64,000 nucleotides of DNA from Pseudobutyrivibrio sp. YE44 (GCF_900104335.1 NZ_FMXT01000008.1:1-64000); one strand, 5' to 3'. Positions 8,534 through 17,408 are shown, numbered from the stretch's first letter. Program-made: numbers and translations. Notes: generated by a model from the sequence alone, not told the origin.

Positions 8534-9574
8534 ATGAGCTTTGCAGAAATTGTAGGCCAGGAGGACGCCAAAAGACTTCTTACAAATGCAGTAAAAACTG
8601 GAAATCATAGTCACGCCTATATTTTCAGCGGTGAAAAGGGCTCAGGGAAGATGATGCTTGCAGAGGCTTTTGCTGCAATGCTTCAGTGTGAAAATCCTGG
8701 TGAGGATGCCTGTGGTCAGTGCCATAGCTGCAAGCAGGCTATGAACCATGAAAATCCTGATATTATCTATGTCACTAGAGAAGAAGGCAAGAGCAATATC
8801 AGCGTGGACGTGGTTCGAGAAAAGATTGTAAATGATGTAGACATCAAGCCCTACAACAATAAATATAAAATCTATATTGTTGATGAAGCAGAAAGAATGA
8901 ACCCTCAGGCTCAGAATGCAATTTTGAAGACTATCGAAGAGCCACCGGAGTTTGCTATTATTATGCTTCTTACAGCAAATCATAATGCATTCCTGCAGAC
9001 GATATTATCCAGATGCGTGCTTATACAAATGAAGACAGTGGATACTGAAAGCATTGTAAAAGTGCTTCAGGAAAAATATGAAACAGTGGATTATCAGGCA
9101 CAGATGGTGGCAACCTTTGCCCAGGGAAATATAGGGAAAGCCATTGCCTTAGCCACAGATTCTGCCTTTTCAGATGTGAAGAACAAGGTGGTTGGAATCT
9201 GCAAGAAGGCAGGAAAAATGGATGAGGCACAGATAGCAGATGAAGTAAAATCCATCAAGGAAGAAAACGATGCTGACAAAAAGGCTGAGGACTCAGAAGC
9301 AGAGAAATTTCAGGGTTTTGTGGAGCAAATGCTAGATTTAATCACCCTTTGGTTCAGAGATGTGCTATTATATAAATCGACATTAGATGATAATCTTCTA
9401 CTTTTCAAGGAAGATACATTTGATATACATGAGCAGGCAGAGCAATGCTCGTACAATGGTTTGAATCGAATAATCGATGCCATTTCAGAAACAAGAGCAA
9501 GACTAAATGCAAATGTCAATTTTGAGTTGACCATGATGCTTTTAATACAGGCAATTAAGGAGAACACTAGATGA
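8534..9574 (+). CDS. holB: DNA polymerase III delta' subunit (clamp loader)
   Basis: This 346-residue AAA+ protein is part of the clamp loader that places the beta clamp on DNA. It has the P-loop GEKGSGK, four zinc-binding cysteines at about residues 50-65 (CENPGEDACGQCHSC), the Walker B-like VDEAERMNPQAQNAILKTIEEPP, and the LSRCVLI sensor segment. The C-terminal part (FRDVLLYKS) matches the delta' oligomerisation domain. Its last codons overlap the next start by 4 bases (ATGA), so it is coupled to ricT. Confidence 0.95.
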   Translation: MSFAEIVGQEDAKRLLTNAVKTGNHSHAYIFSGEKGSGKMMLAEAFAAMLQCENPGEDACGQCHSCKQAMNHENPDIIYVTREEGKSNISVDVVREKIVNDVDIKPYNNKYKIYIVDEAERMNPQAQNAILKTIEEPPEFAIIMLLTANHNAFLQTILSRCVLIQMKTVDTESIVKVLQEKYETVDYQAQMVATFAQGNIGKAIALATDSAFSDVKNKVVGICKKAGKMDEAQIADEVKSIKEENDADKKAEDSEAEKFQGFVEQMLDLITLWFRDVLLYKSTLDDNLLLFKEDTFDIHEQAEQCSYNGLNRIIDAISETRARLNANVNFELTMMLLIQAIKENTR

Positions 9575-10449
9575 TAAAGGTTATAGGTGTACGCTTCAGA
9601 GGAGGCGGAAAAGTATATTATTTTGATCCAGCAGGCGTAGAGCTGAAAAGAGAGGATCAAGTAATCGTTGAGACTGTCCGCGGTGTTGAAATCGGAACAG
9701 TTCTTTTGGTGGATAAGGAAATCTCAGATGATGAGGTGCCAGGTCCAATCAAAAAGATTATGCGCAAAGCCACTGAGGATGATGTAAAGAAGGCCGCAAA
9801 GAACATTGAAAAAGAAAAAGAAGCCATGAAGATTTGCGAGGAAAAAATCGCAAAACGTGAGCTTGAAATGAAGCTTGTAGGTGCTGAATATACCTTCGAC
9901 AACAACAAGCTTATCTTTTACTTCACAGCTGACGGACGAATTGATTTCCGTGAGTTGGTTAAGGATCTTGCAGCAGTATTCCATACACGTATTGAGCTTA
10001 GACAGATTGGTGTTCGTGATGAGACAAAGCTTATGGGCGGCATCGGAATCTGTGGTAGAGAGCTTTGCTGTAAGAGTTATCTTGCAGACTTTGTTCCTGT
10101 ATCTATCAAGATGGCAAAGGAACAGAACCTTTCACTTAATCCTACAAAGATTTCAGGTCTCTGCGGCAGACTTATGTGTTGCTTAAAGAACGAGCAGGAA
10201 ACCTACGAATATCTCAACAGCAGACTTCCAGGAATCAACGATGTGGTTACCACACCAGACGGATTCAAGGGAACAGTTCAGTCTGTAAACGTACTTAGAC
10301 AGACAGTTAGAGTACTTTTCGAGGATGGAGACCTTAAGGAAGTTAAGGATTACCCAACCTCAGAGCTTAAATTTAAACCACGTAAGAAGAAGGTACAGGT
10401 ATCAAAGGAAGAAGCTAGAGAGCTAGCAGACCTTGAGGATAAGAATTAA
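9571..10449 (+). CDS. ricT: PSP1 domain protein RicT (YaaT)
   Basis: RicT acts with RicA and RicF in a complex that steers RNase Y mRNA processing and phosphorelay in Bacillus. The PSP1 domain is visible, and the cysteine pattern CGRELCC...CGRLMCC fits the iron-sulfur ligands described for Bacillus YaaT. The protein is 292 residues with a basic C-terminal tail (KFKPRKKKVQ). It is coupled on both sides: overlap with holB, and its stop shares bases with the next start (TAATG). Confidence 0.9.
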   Translation: MIKVIGVRFRGGGKVYYFDPAGVELKREDQVIVETVRGVEIGTVLLVDKEISDDEVPGPIKKIMRKATEDDVKKAAKNIEKEKEAMKICEEKIAKRELEMKLVGAEYTFDNNKLIFYFTADGRIDFRELVKDLAAVFHTRIELRQIGVRDETKLMGGIGICGRELCCKSYLADFVPVSIKMAKEQNLSLNPTKISGLCGRLMCCLKNEQETYEYLNSRLPGINDVVTTPDGFKGTVQSVNVLRQTVRVLFEDGDLKEVKDYPTSELKFKPRKKKVQVSKEEARELADLEDKN

Positions 10450-11195
10450 TGGAAAAGCTTGTACATGATGATGAGCGAGTAGATGACCTTCAGATAAACG
10501 GATATAGAATTATTCAGCATCCTGACAAATTTTGTTTTGGCATGGATGCTGTCTTGTTATCGAGCTTTGCTAAGGTTAGGCCAGGAGAAAAGGTACTGGA
10601 CCTTGGTACCGGCACAGGAATCCTTCCTATTTTGCTGGAGGCCAAAACTGAAGGTGAGCATTTTACCGGCCTTGAGATACAGCCTGAAAGCGCTGAAATG
10701 GCCAATCGCTCAGTTTTATTAAATGATTTGCAAGAAAAGGTTAGCATAGTGGAAGGAGATATAAAGCAGGCCGCTGAAATCTTCGGAAAGGGTACCATGG
10801 ATGTGGTTACCAGTAATCCTCCATATATGACTAATCATCACGGCTTGAAAAATCCTAACGATGCAAAGGCCATAGCCAGACATGAGCTTCTTTGTTCACT
10901 GGAGGATTTAATCAGCCAGACTGCAGCAGTGCTTAAGCCAAAGGGCAGATGTTATTTCGTACATCGCCCCTTCAGATTAGTGGAAATCATCACCTTGATG
11001 AGGCAATACAAGCTTGAGCCAAAAAGGATGCGACTTGTATATCCTTTTGTAGACAAGGAACCAAACATGGTTTTAATCGAAGGAGTAAGGGGCGGCGGCT
11101 CCCAGCTTACGGTGGAGGCACCACTTATTGTCTACGACGAACCAGGCAAGTACACAAAAGAAATCTATGAAATTTACGGGATGCTAATGGAATGA
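10449..11195 (+). CDS. tRNA1(Val) adenine-N6-methyltransferase family protein (YabB/TrmN6)
   Basis: This 248-residue SAM-dependent enzyme methylates an adenine in the anticodon loop of tRNA-Val in characterised relatives. It carries the N-terminal FCFGMDAVLLSSF segment, motif I LDLGTGTGILPILL, and the catalytic motif IV SNPPYM, which is the N6-adenine type. The position between ricT and rsmI matches the Bacillus yabB locus. The gene overlaps rsmI by four bases. Confidence 0.9.
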   Translation: MEKLVHDDERVDDLQINGYRIIQHPDKFCFGMDAVLLSSFAKVRPGEKVLDLGTGTGILPILLEAKTEGEHFTGLEIQPESAEMANRSVLLNDLQEKVSIVEGDIKQAAEIFGKGTMDVVTSNPPYMTNHHGLKNPNDAKAIARHELLCSLEDLISQTAAVLKPKGRCYFVHRPFRLVEIITLMRQYKLEPKRMRLVYPFVDKEPNMVLIEGVRGGGSQLTVEAPLIVYDEPGKYTKEIYEIYGMLME

Positions 11196-12031
11196 GCGGA
11201 ACATTATATTTAGTTGCAACTCCAATCGGAAACCTTGAAGATATGACCTTTCGCGCAGTGCGAATTCTCAAGGAAGTGGATTTGATTGCAGCAGAAGACA
11301 CACGAAATTCAATAAAGCTACTCAATCATTTTGAGATAGACACACCAATGACCAGCTACCACGAGTTCAACAAGGTTGATAAGGCTATTTCACTTATTGC
11401 CAAGTTGAAGGAGGGTCAGAACATTGCAGTTGTGACTGATGCAGGTACACCAGGCATTTCTGATCCAGGTGAAGAGCTGGTGGCTATGTGCTATGAAGAA
11501 GGAATCGAGGTCACTTCAGTGCCAGGACCAGCTGCATGTATCACAGCAGTGACAATGTCGGGACAGGCCTGTAGACGCTTTGCTTTTGAGGCTTTTCTTC
11601 CGAAAGACAAGAAAGAACGTCGTAGAGTCTTAGAAGAGACTAAAAATGAAACTAGGACTATTATCATATACGAGGCTCCTCATCATCTGATTGGAACCTT
11701 AAAGGAGCTAAAGGAAGTCCTTGGAGCAGATAGAGGAATTACCCTTTGTCGCGAGCTTACAAAGAAGCATGAGGAAAAAGAAAAGACCACTATCGGTGGT
11801 GCTCTTGAAAGCTACGAGACTAAAGAGCCTAGAGGAGAGTATGTGCTTGTAATCGCTGGTAAGTCTAAGGCAGAGGTTATCGAGGAAGCAAGAGCAGCCT
11901 TTGAGGACATGACCATAGAAGAGCATATGGATATGTATCTTAGTCAGGGCATGGATAAAAAGGAAGCCATGAAGGCGGTTGCAAAGGATAGAGGCGTAAG
12001 TAAGCGCGATATTTACAATGCGTTGCTATAA
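11192..12031 (+). CDS. rsmI: 16S rRNA cytidine-2'-O-methyltransferase RsmI
   Basis: RsmI methylates the ribose of C1402 in 16S rRNA. The 279-residue protein starts with the family signature LYLVATPIGNLEDMTFRA and contains AEDTRNSIKLL, VTDAGTPGISDPG and VPGPAA, all SAM-binding features of the tetrapyrrole-methylase fold. The C-terminal helical domain (KKEAMKAVAKDRGVSKRDIYNALL) is complete. It ends the operon that began around 6 kb. Confidence 0.95.
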   Translation: MSGTLYLVATPIGNLEDMTFRAVRILKEVDLIAAEDTRNSIKLLNHFEIDTPMTSYHEFNKVDKAISLIAKLKEGQNIAVVTDAGTPGISDPGEELVAMCYEEGIEVTSVPGPAACITAVTMSGQACRRFAFEAFLPKDKKERRRVLEETKNETRTIIIYEAPHHLIGTLKELKEVLGADRGITLCRELTKKHEEKEKTTIGGALESYETKEPRGEYVLVIAGKSKAEVIEEARAAFEDMTIEEHMDMYLSQGMDKKEAMKAVAKDRGVSKRDIYNALL

Positions 12032-12066
12032 ATAAATCTAACTTAATACGGAAGGGGGAATTTACA

Positions 12067-12825
12067 ATGGGTGACATCGAAAAGCTTAAAGAAATGATTG
12101 ATGATTCCAGCAAGATTGTTTTCTTCGGCGGTGCCGGAGTTTCTACAGAAAGTGGAATACCAGATTTTCGTAGCAAGGATGGCTTGTACAATCAGAAGGA
12201 TGTTCAATTTGAAAAGTATCAGCCTGAATATTTGCTTAGCCATAGCTGTCTTGTGAGAGAGCCAAAGGTTTACTTTGAATTTCATAGACAGAAGATGGAT
12301 ACCAGAAAGATTGAGCCAAACAATGCTCATAAATATCTGGCAAAGCTTGAAGAAACTGGAAAGCTAATAGGTGTTGTTACTCAAAATATTGACGGTCTTC
12401 ATCAAAAGGCCGGCAGTAAGAAGGTTTTTGAGATTCACGGCAGTGCTCTTAGAAATTACTGTATGAAATGTGGGACTAGCTATCCTATAGATTACATCTT
12501 TGATTCTGACGAGGATATACCAACCTGTGATTACTGCGGTGGTGTAGTGAGAGCAGATATTACTTTATATGAAGAGGGCTTGCCTGAGGACCAGGTGGAA
12601 GGAGCAATAAATGCTATTGCCAGCGCTGATATGATGATAATCGGTGGCACATCCCTTTCAGTATATCCTGCTGCTTCCTTTGTTAATTATTTCAGAGGAA
12701 AGTATCTTGTAATCATTAATGAAAGCGATATAGCAGCACCAAGAGCTGAAAATACTTTGACAATTCACGACAGAATTGGAAAGGTGTTTACAGAACTAGC
12801 AGCACTTCAGGGAATAAGCCTGTAA
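12067..12825 (+). CDS. SIR2 family NAD-dependent protein deacylase (sirtuin)
   Basis: Sirtuins remove acyl groups from lysines using NAD. The 252-residue protein shows GAGVSTESGIPDFRS (NAD binding), TQNIDGLHQKAG, the catalytic His in EIHGSALR, a four-cysteine zinc site (CMKC...CDYC) and GTSLSVYPAASF. Its ribosome binding site GAAGGGGG lies 6-12 bases upstream of the ATG. The class (deacetylase versus desuccinylase) cannot be fixed by eye. Confidence 0.93.
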   Translation: MGDIEKLKEMIDDSSKIVFFGGAGVSTESGIPDFRSKDGLYNQKDVQFEKYQPEYLLSHSCLVREPKVYFEFHRQKMDTRKIEPNNAHKYLAKLEETGKLIGVVTQNIDGLHQKAGSKKVFEIHGSALRNYCMKCGTSYPIDYIFDSDEDIPTCDYCGGVVRADITLYEEGLPEDQVEGAINAIASADMMIIGGTSLSVYPAASFVNYFRGKYLVIINESDIAAPRAENTLTIHDRIGKVFTELAALQGISL

Positions 12826-12870
12826 TCTGCGAACAAATGGCGAAAAATCAATAAAAAATATACAAAAGCC

Positions 12871-12960
12871 TTGAAAAATACCTTCTTACGTGTTAATATC
12901 TTAATTCGTGGTATAAAACATTTATATCCTTGCTAAGCTATGTAATTTTTTAGGTAGCTT
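12871..12960 (+). promoter_or_regulatory. Promoter and leader of the rpsF-ssb-rpsR operon
   Basis: TTGAAA at 12871 and TAATAT at 12894 are 17 bases apart. The leader of about 85 nt holds a hairpin with AAGCTA pairing TAGCTT around 12934-12959. Many bacteria control this operon by S6:S18 binding to such a leader, but I could not confirm the binding motif. Confidence 0.55.
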
Positions 12961-12989
12961 GGCCAATAGACCAAAAGGAGGTAGAAAGC

Positions 12990-13280
12990 ATGAACAAGTA
13001 TGAATTAGCACTCGTTGTTAATGCGAAGATCGAAGACGATGCAAGAACTGCCACAGTTGAAAAGGCAAAGGAGTACATCACTCGCTTTGGTGGCCAGATT
13101 ACAGACGTCGATGATTGGGGCAAGAAGAGACTTGCTTACGAAATTCAGAAGATGAATGAAGGTTTCTATTACTTCATCCACTTTGATGCTGAGGCAGGCG
13201 TTCCTGCACAGATCGAAGAGAATATTCGTATCATGGACAACGTTCTTCGTTTCTTATGCGTTAGAGCTGACGAGGCTTAA
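12990..13280 (+). CDS. rpsF: 30S ribosomal protein S6
   Basis: This 96-residue protein starts MNKYELALVVNAKIEDD and contains the S6 segments DVDDWGKKRLAYEIQKMNEGFYYFIHFDA and NIRIMDNVLRFLCVR. In the ribosome it pairs with S18. AAAGGAGGT lies 8 bases before the ATG, as expected for a highly expressed gene. It is the first gene of the rpsF-ssb-rpsR operon. Confidence 0.97.
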   Translation: MNKYELALVVNAKIEDDARTATVEKAKEYITRFGGQITDVDDWGKKRLAYEIQKMNEGFYYFIHFDAEAGVPAQIEENIRIMDNVLRFLCVRADEA

Positions 13281-13309
13281 TAGTATAAGACAAGGAGATT
13301 AAATCAATT

Positions 13310-13747
13310 ATGAATAAAGTTATTCTTATGGGACGTCTCACTAGAGACCCAGAGGTTCGTTACGGTGGAGCAAACAACTCAGCTGTTGCAAGATTTTCTC
13401 TTGCTGTAGATCGTAGATTCAAGAGAGAAGGCGATGAGCAGACAGCAGATTTTATTAACTGCGTTGCTTTCGGAAAGACAGCAGAGTTCCTTGAGAAGTA
13501 TGCTCGTAAGGGCACAAAGTTTGTTGTAGAAGGTCGTATTCAGACTGGTTCTTACACAAACAAAGAAGGTCAGAAGGTTTACACTACCGACGTTGTTTGC
13601 GAGAATGTTGAGTTCGCAGAGAGCAAAAACTCTCAGGGCGGCGGAAGCAGCTTTGACGGTGGCAGCAATTTCGCTCCAAGCTCAGATGCAGGCGACGGTT
13701 TTATGAATATCCCTGATGGAATTGACGAGGAATTACCGTTCAATTAA
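13310..13747 (+). CDS. ssb: Single-stranded DNA-binding protein (chromosomal)
   Basis: This 145-residue OB-fold protein coats single-stranded DNA during replication and repair. It has the N-terminal MNKVILMGRLTRDPEVRY, the core DFINCVAFGKTAEF, the glycine/serine-rich linker and the acidic tip DEELPFN that recruits partner proteins. It lies between rpsF and rpsR as usual in Firmicutes. The ICE downstream carries its own SSB copy at 40022, clearly related but distinct. Confidence 0.97.
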   Translation: MNKVILMGRLTRDPEVRYGGANNSAVARFSLAVDRRFKREGDEQTADFINCVAFGKTAEFLEKYARKGTKFVVEGRIQTGSYTNKEGQKVYTTDVVCENVEFAESKNSQGGGSSFDGGSNFAPSSDAGDGFMNIPDGIDEELPFN

Positions 13748-13803
13748 GTCAAGGTAACGAAGCCTTGACAGGGAGGAGCAATATGAGCTTGCTCATATTT
13801 TTT
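13748..13803 (+). terminator. Two hairpins between ssb and rpsR, the second terminator-like
   Basis: GTCAAGG pairs CCTTGAC at 13748-13769. Then AATATGAGC pairs GCTCATATT (9 bp, 2-base loop) at 13780-13799, followed by T residues. The position inside the operon suggests an attenuator or an RNA processing site. Confidence 0.65.
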
Positions 13804-13876
13804 CAATGCTCCGACCGACCTAACAGGATTTTCTGTGAAAATCATGTTGTTTCACACATCTATAGGAGGTTAAATC

Positions 13877-14128
13877 ATGGCTTTTAATAAGACAGGTGAT
13901 GGTCAGAGAAGAAGACCAATGCATAGAAGAAAGAAAGTCTGTGTTTTCTGTGGTAAAGATAATACTATCGACTACAAGGATACAGCAAAGCTTAAGAAGT
14001 ACATTTCTGAGCGTGGAAAGATTCTTCCACGTCGTATCACAGGCACATGTGCTAAGCACCAGAGAGCTCTTACAGTAGCTATCAAGCGTGCTCGTCACAT
14101 TGCACTAATGCCATATGTTCAGGATTAA
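13877..14128 (+). CDS. rpsR: 30S ribosomal protein S18 (3' end rebuilt by the ICE)
   Basis: This 83-residue protein has the S18 signature [48 protein letters not shown] (abbreviated here as the region of residues 33-80). The first part carries a cysteine pair CVFCGK, a zinc-type S18. AGGAGG precedes the ATG. The last nine codons lie inside the ICE attachment core, so the element sits in the 3' end of the gene but leaves the S18 protein intact. Confidence 0.97.
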   Translation: MAFNKTGDGQRRRPMHRRKKVCVFCGKDNTIDYKDTAKLKKYISERGKILPRRITGTCAKHQRALTVAIKRARHIALMPYVQD

Positions 14129-14130
14129 TC
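14101..14130 (+). repeat. attL core (left copy of the rpsR end)
   Basis: The 30 bases covering the last rpsR codons recur at 54660-54689 with three mismatches. Both copies encode ALMPYVQD followed by TAA; all differences are in third codon positions. Confidence 0.88.
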
Positions 14131-14165
14131 CTTAAGAACATTGAATTTATGGGATTTAAAGGCTA

Positions 14166-14188
14166 TCAAGGGACAAATATAGGACAAA
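14166..14188 (+). promoter_or_regulatory. Left-end candidate integrase arm-binding sites
   Basis: TCAAGGGACAAA at 14166 is followed by AGGACAAA 11 bp later. The same 12-mer occurs near the right end at 54516. Tn916-type integrases bind short direct repeats inside the element ends. Confidence 0.5.
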
Positions 14189-14259
14189 CATTTTGCTTGT
14201 TTTAGATACCCTATGATACCTAATAATGCCGATTTGTTAAAAGATAATATGCTTTTAGA

Positions 14260-14296
14260 AGCACTTTCTGAGGAGACTTAGAGAGTGCTTTTTTTA
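14260..14296 (+). terminator. Intrinsic terminator at the left end of the ICE
   Basis: AGCACTTTCT pairs AGAGAGTGCT (10 bp with one G-U), followed by seven T. It now ends rpsR transcription or insulates parA. Near-identical hairpins lie just outside the right end. Confidence 0.85.
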
Positions 14297-14371
14297 TTAT
14301 TTTGAATTTCTAAAGCCCTTCCATAGGCCTGCGTTTTAGTTAATTAATAATCAAAGCAAAGGAGAAAAGCT

Positions 14372-15157
14372 ATGGCAAAGGTAATCGCAATTGCAAATCA
14401 AAAAGGCGGAGTTGGAAAGACAACAACCGCAGTAAATCTAGGAACTGGTCTTGCAGAGGAAGGAATGAAGGTTCTTCTGATAGATGCAGATCCTCAAGGA
14501 AGTCTAACAATCAGTTTAGGAAATCGAAATCCAGATAAAATACAAGATACATTGGTTGATATATTCGCTAAAGTTGTAAATGAAGAAGATATCGATGAAA
14601 AATATGCTGTGATTAAGTATAAAGAAGGAGTTGATTTAATTCCCTCAAATATAGAATTATCAGCTGTAGAGATATCTTTAGTAAATACAATGAGCAGAGA
14701 GCTAGTGCTTAAATCTTATATTGATACGGTTCGAGATGAGTATGATTACATAATCATTGATTGCATGCCATCACTTGGAATAATGACTGTAAACGCTCTC
14801 GCTTGTGCAGATACTGTGCTTATTCCTGTGCAAGCAGCTTATTTGCCTGTAAAAGGATTACAGCAGCTTATAAAGACAATTTATACAGTAAAAAGGCGTT
14901 TGAATCCTGGACTAGAGATAGAAGGAATCCTTCTGACAATGGTAGACAATCGCACTAACTATGCTAAGGATATAGTGCTTGAAGTAAATGATGTGTATGG
15001 AAAGTCTATACCAGTATTTCCAATAGAGATTCCACTGTCAGTCAGAGCAGCAGAGATAAGCTCAATGGCAAAGTCAATTTATGATTATGATCCTAAGGGA
15101 AAGGCAGCTTTTGCCTATATGTCACTTACAAAGGAGGTACTTGCACATGGCTGCTAA
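14372..15157 (+). CDS. parA: ParA family partition ATPase
   Basis: This 261-residue ATPase positions DNA molecules before cell division together with ParB. The deviant Walker A motif KGGVGKTT is at residues 11-18, Walker A' [12 protein letters not shown] follows, and Walker B is [11 protein letters not shown]. There is no N-terminal DNA-binding extension, so it is a type Ib/Soj-like ParA. The start has GGAGAAAAGCT upstream. It overlaps parB by 11 bases. Its presence suggests that the excised ICE is actively maintained. Confidence 0.94.
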   Translation: MAKVIAIANQKGGVGKTTTAVNLGTGLAEEGMKVLLIDADPQGSLTISLGNRNPDKIQDTLVDIFAKVVNEEDIDEKYAVIKYKEGVDLIPSNIELSAVEISLVNTMSRELVLKSYIDTVRDEYDYIIIDCMPSLGIMTVNALACADTVLIPVQAAYLPVKGLQQLIKTIYTVKRRLNPGLEIEGILLTMVDNRTNYAKDIVLEVNDVYGKSIPVFPIEIPLSVRAAEISSMAKSIYDYDPKGKAAFAYMSLTKEVLAHGC

Positions 15158-16052
15158 GAGAGAAAAGATTCATTTTGCATCTGTAGAAGAGTTACTAGGG
15201 GCTCCGACAAGTACTGGAGAAGGAACGGTAGAACTTAGAGTCGAGGATATTTATCCGTTTGAGAATCATCCGTTTAAGGTAATTGATGATGACAAGATGG
15301 AGGATTTAATACAAAGCATAAAAGAAAATGGAGTACTTACACCTGTTATCGTAAGACCAGATGATGAGGGCACTTATGAAATGATATCGGGACATAGACG
15401 TCTGTATGCTGCAAAAAGAGCAGGATTATTAGTAATACCAGCTATAATCAAGCCTATGACAAACGATGATGCAGTAATAGCTATGGTAGATGCTAATGTA
15501 CAACGAGAAGAAATACTACCAAGCGAAAGAGCTTGGTCTTTAAAAATGAAACTTGATGCCATGAAGAGGCAGGGATATCGCTCAGATTTATCATCCGCTC
15601 AAAATGAGCGGAGGTTGGAAACGGCTGATATTGTTGGAGAAGAAATGGGAATAAGTAGGGCTCAGGTAAGACGGTTTATAAGATTAACCGAGTTAATACC
15701 TGAACTTATGGAATTGGTGGATAAGAAGAGGCTTACATTTACTATGGCTGTGGATATCTCATATTTCGATAGGCAATTACAGCAATGGGTATATGAGTAC
15801 ATTACAGAGAATGGTTTTATAAAGCCAGAGCAGATTGCAGCCCTTAAGGCTTGTGATAATCTTGAAAACATGGCTCAGCCAGTATTAATAAGTACTTTGA
15901 AAGAAGCTTTGAAGCCTAAAAAGAAGTCTCAAGGGGTGACCTTATCTGAGAGAAAATTGAATAAGTATTTTTCAAATAAAACATCAGCTGCTGACAGAGA
16001 GCGAATAATCATAAATCTTTTGGAAAAATGGAAGCATGAGCAGGAGGTATAA
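15147..16052 (+). CDS. parB: ParB family partition protein
   Basis: This 301-residue protein has the ParB N-terminal nuclease-like/CTPase fold with the motif [14 protein letters not shown], and a helix-turn-helix region ([25 protein letters not shown]). The true start is the ATG at 15147 behind AAGGAGGT; an earlier in-frame codon at 15081 lies deep within parA. No parS-like repeat was found near, so its target is unknown. Confidence 0.92.
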   Translation: MAAKREKIHFASVEELLGAPTSTGEGTVELRVEDIYPFENHPFKVIDDDKMEDLIQSIKENGVLTPVIVRPDDEGTYEMISGHRRLYAAKRAGLLVIPAIIKPMTNDDAVIAMVDANVQREEILPSERAWSLKMKLDAMKRQGYRSDLSSAQNERRLETADIVGEEMGISRAQVRRFIRLTELIPELMELVDKKRLTFTMAVDISYFDRQLQQWVYEYITENGFIKPEQIAALKACDNLENMAQPVLISTLKEALKPKKKSQGVTLSERKLNKYFSNKTSAADRERIIINLLEKWKHEQEV

Positions 16053-16054
16053 AG

Positions 16055-16426
16055 ATGGCAATTAATTACTTTTTTAAGCATCAAGCAGATCAATATGCAT
16101 TTATAAGAATTCCAAAAATAATGATGACTGAGGATATTTTTGAGCCTTTATCGATGGAAGCGAAAGTACTGTATGGAATGTTATTGGATATGATGAGCGA
16201 ATCTCCTAAGCACCGATGGGTTGATGATAAGAATAGAGTTTTCATAATATATCCAATTAGTAAGATACAGGAGGATATGAGAGTTTCTAAGGGTAAGGCA
16301 ATTAAATGCTTACAGGAATTAGAAGATATTGGCCTTATAGCTAAAAAGCATAGGGGCCAGAAGCAGCCTGATTATATTTATGTTAAGGATTTTATGGTGG
16401 AACAGAAGGTGGTGAATTTGTTTTAG
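16055..16426 (+). CDS. Short RepA N-terminal-domain protein
   Basis: This 123-residue protein corresponds to only the N-terminal winged-helix domain of the replication initiators at 16468 and 28978. The shared pattern is Y.F.RIPK, then EAKVLYGMLLD, a W.D..NRVFI segment and the end YIYVKDFM. It lacks the C-terminal domain found in those two. It follows parB by 2 bases. It could compete for the same DNA sites and tune replication, or be a decayed copy; the intact frame favours function. Confidence 0.8.
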   Translation: MAINYFFKHQADQYAFIRIPKIMMTEDIFEPLSMEAKVLYGMLLDMMSESPKHRWVDDKNRVFIIYPISKIQEDMRVSKGKAIKCLQELEDIGLIAKKHRGQKQPDYIYVKDFMVEQKVVNLF

Positions 16427-16446
16427 AGGTTCAAAATTTGAACCTC
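16426..16446. repeat. 21-bp perfect palindrome between the two rep genes
   Basis: GAGGTTCAAA and TTTGAACCTC flank one central base. It begins at the last base of the upstream stop codon and lies 21 bases before the next start. It is a likely operator or origin site for the Rep proteins. Confidence 0.75.
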
Positions 16447-16467
16447 AGAAACAGAAGGGAGAATGAA

Positions 16468-17334
16468 ATGAGCGAGATACAATTTAAGTATTTCTATGGA
16501 ACAGAATCAGACACATACACATTTTATAAGATTCCGAAGCTATTAATTACAGATGATTATTTCAAGGATATAAGTAATGATGCAAAGCTACTATATGGCA
16601 TGATGCTTGAAAGAGTCTCCTTATCGGCAAAGAATGGCTGGTATGACGAGGAAAACAGAGTATATATTCGCTTTGGGATAAAGGATGCAATGGAACTTTT
16701 GCGTATAGGAAAGAATAAAGCTATAAAGCTTTTTGCTGAATTAGATGATGAAACAGGCGTGGGATTAATAGAAAGAAAAGTTCAGGGACAAGGAAAATCA
16801 CAGGTTATATACGTAAAAAGTTTTATGTCAGAAGTTTACAAATCAAACCTCAAGGAGTTTGAAAATGAAACTTCAAGAGGTTCTGATTTTAAACCTCTAG
16901 AGGTTTCAGAAGTAAACCCTAATAAGAATAAATATAAAGAGAATATAAGGGATTTAGAATCTAATCCTATCGATGAAGATATGGTGAGATTAGAACAGGA
17001 GGTAAGGGAGCAACTGGGAGTAGAGGCGCTAAAGCATGATATGCCGTATGATCAGGATTTGATAGAAGAAATCTATGAGCTGATACTTGAAACATTACTT
17101 TGTCAGGAGCAGTCTGTAGTGATAGCAAGCAGTAGATATCCAATGGATTTAGTAAAGCGAAAGTTTAAGAGGCTCAGTATAGAGCATGTGAGATACGTGA
17201 TTACTTGTATGCAGCAGAGCACCAGCAAGGTGAAAAATATCAAGAAGTATATGCTGGCAACTTTGTTCAATGCTCCTAGCACTATCAATGCATATTACAG
17301 AGCTGAGGTTAATCATGATATGGCTGTGGGTTGA
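16468..17334 (+). CDS. Replication initiator protein, RepA_N/DUF6017 type
   Basis: This protein of 288 residues has an N-terminal RepA_N winged-helix domain (FYKIPKLLIT...AKLLYGMMLERVSLSAKNGWYDEENRVYI, residues about 15-60) and a separate C-terminal domain ending KKYMLATLFNAPSTINAYYRAEVNHDMA, nearly the same as the end of the protein at 28978. RepA_N proteins start replication of many Firmicutes plasmids, with the origin inside their own gene. The linker here indeed contains paired GAGGTTY motifs. The start at 16468 was chosen for AGAAGGGAG upstream; a TTG at 16438 would lie within the palindrome. Confidence 0.88.
   Translation: MSEIQFKYFYGTESDTYTFYKIPKLLITDDYFKDISNDAKLLYGMMLERVSLSAKNGWYDEENRVYIRFGIKDAMELLRIGKNKAIKLFAELDDETGVGLIERKVQGQGKSQVIYVKSFMSEVYKSNLKEFENETSRGSDFKPLEVSEVNPNKNKYKENIRDLESNPIDEDMVRLEQEVREQLGVEALKHDMPYDQDLIEEIYELILETLLCQEQSVVIASSRYPMDLVKRKFKRLSIEHVRYVITCMQQSTSKVKNIKKYMLATLFNAPSTINAYYRAEVNHDMAVG
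16844..16906. other. Intragenic GAGGTTY array, candidate replication origin
   Basis: Inside the linker part of the rep gene lie AAACCTC (16845), GAGGTTC (16877) and the perfect 16-bp palindrome AAACCTCTAGAGGTTT (16891-16906). With the palindrome at 16426 this makes six copies of one heptamer within 480 bp. RepA_N plasmid origins are known to lie inside rep. Confidence 0.6.
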
Positions 17335-17396
17335 GTGTTGACAGATTTGCACAACACTCATATAATACGAATTAACATAGTTGCACAACACTCATA
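17333..17396 (+). promoter_or_regulatory. Consensus promoter overlapped by a repeated operator
   Basis: TTGACA (17338) and TATAAT (17361) are both perfect with 17 bases between them. TTGCACAACACTCATA occurs twice (17348 and 17381), covering the spacer/-10 and the initial transcript, and GAGTGTTG at 17333 is the inverted half. Autorepression by the downstream RHH protein is likely. Confidence 0.85.
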
Positions 17397-17408
17397 GGGA
17401 GGTATTAT

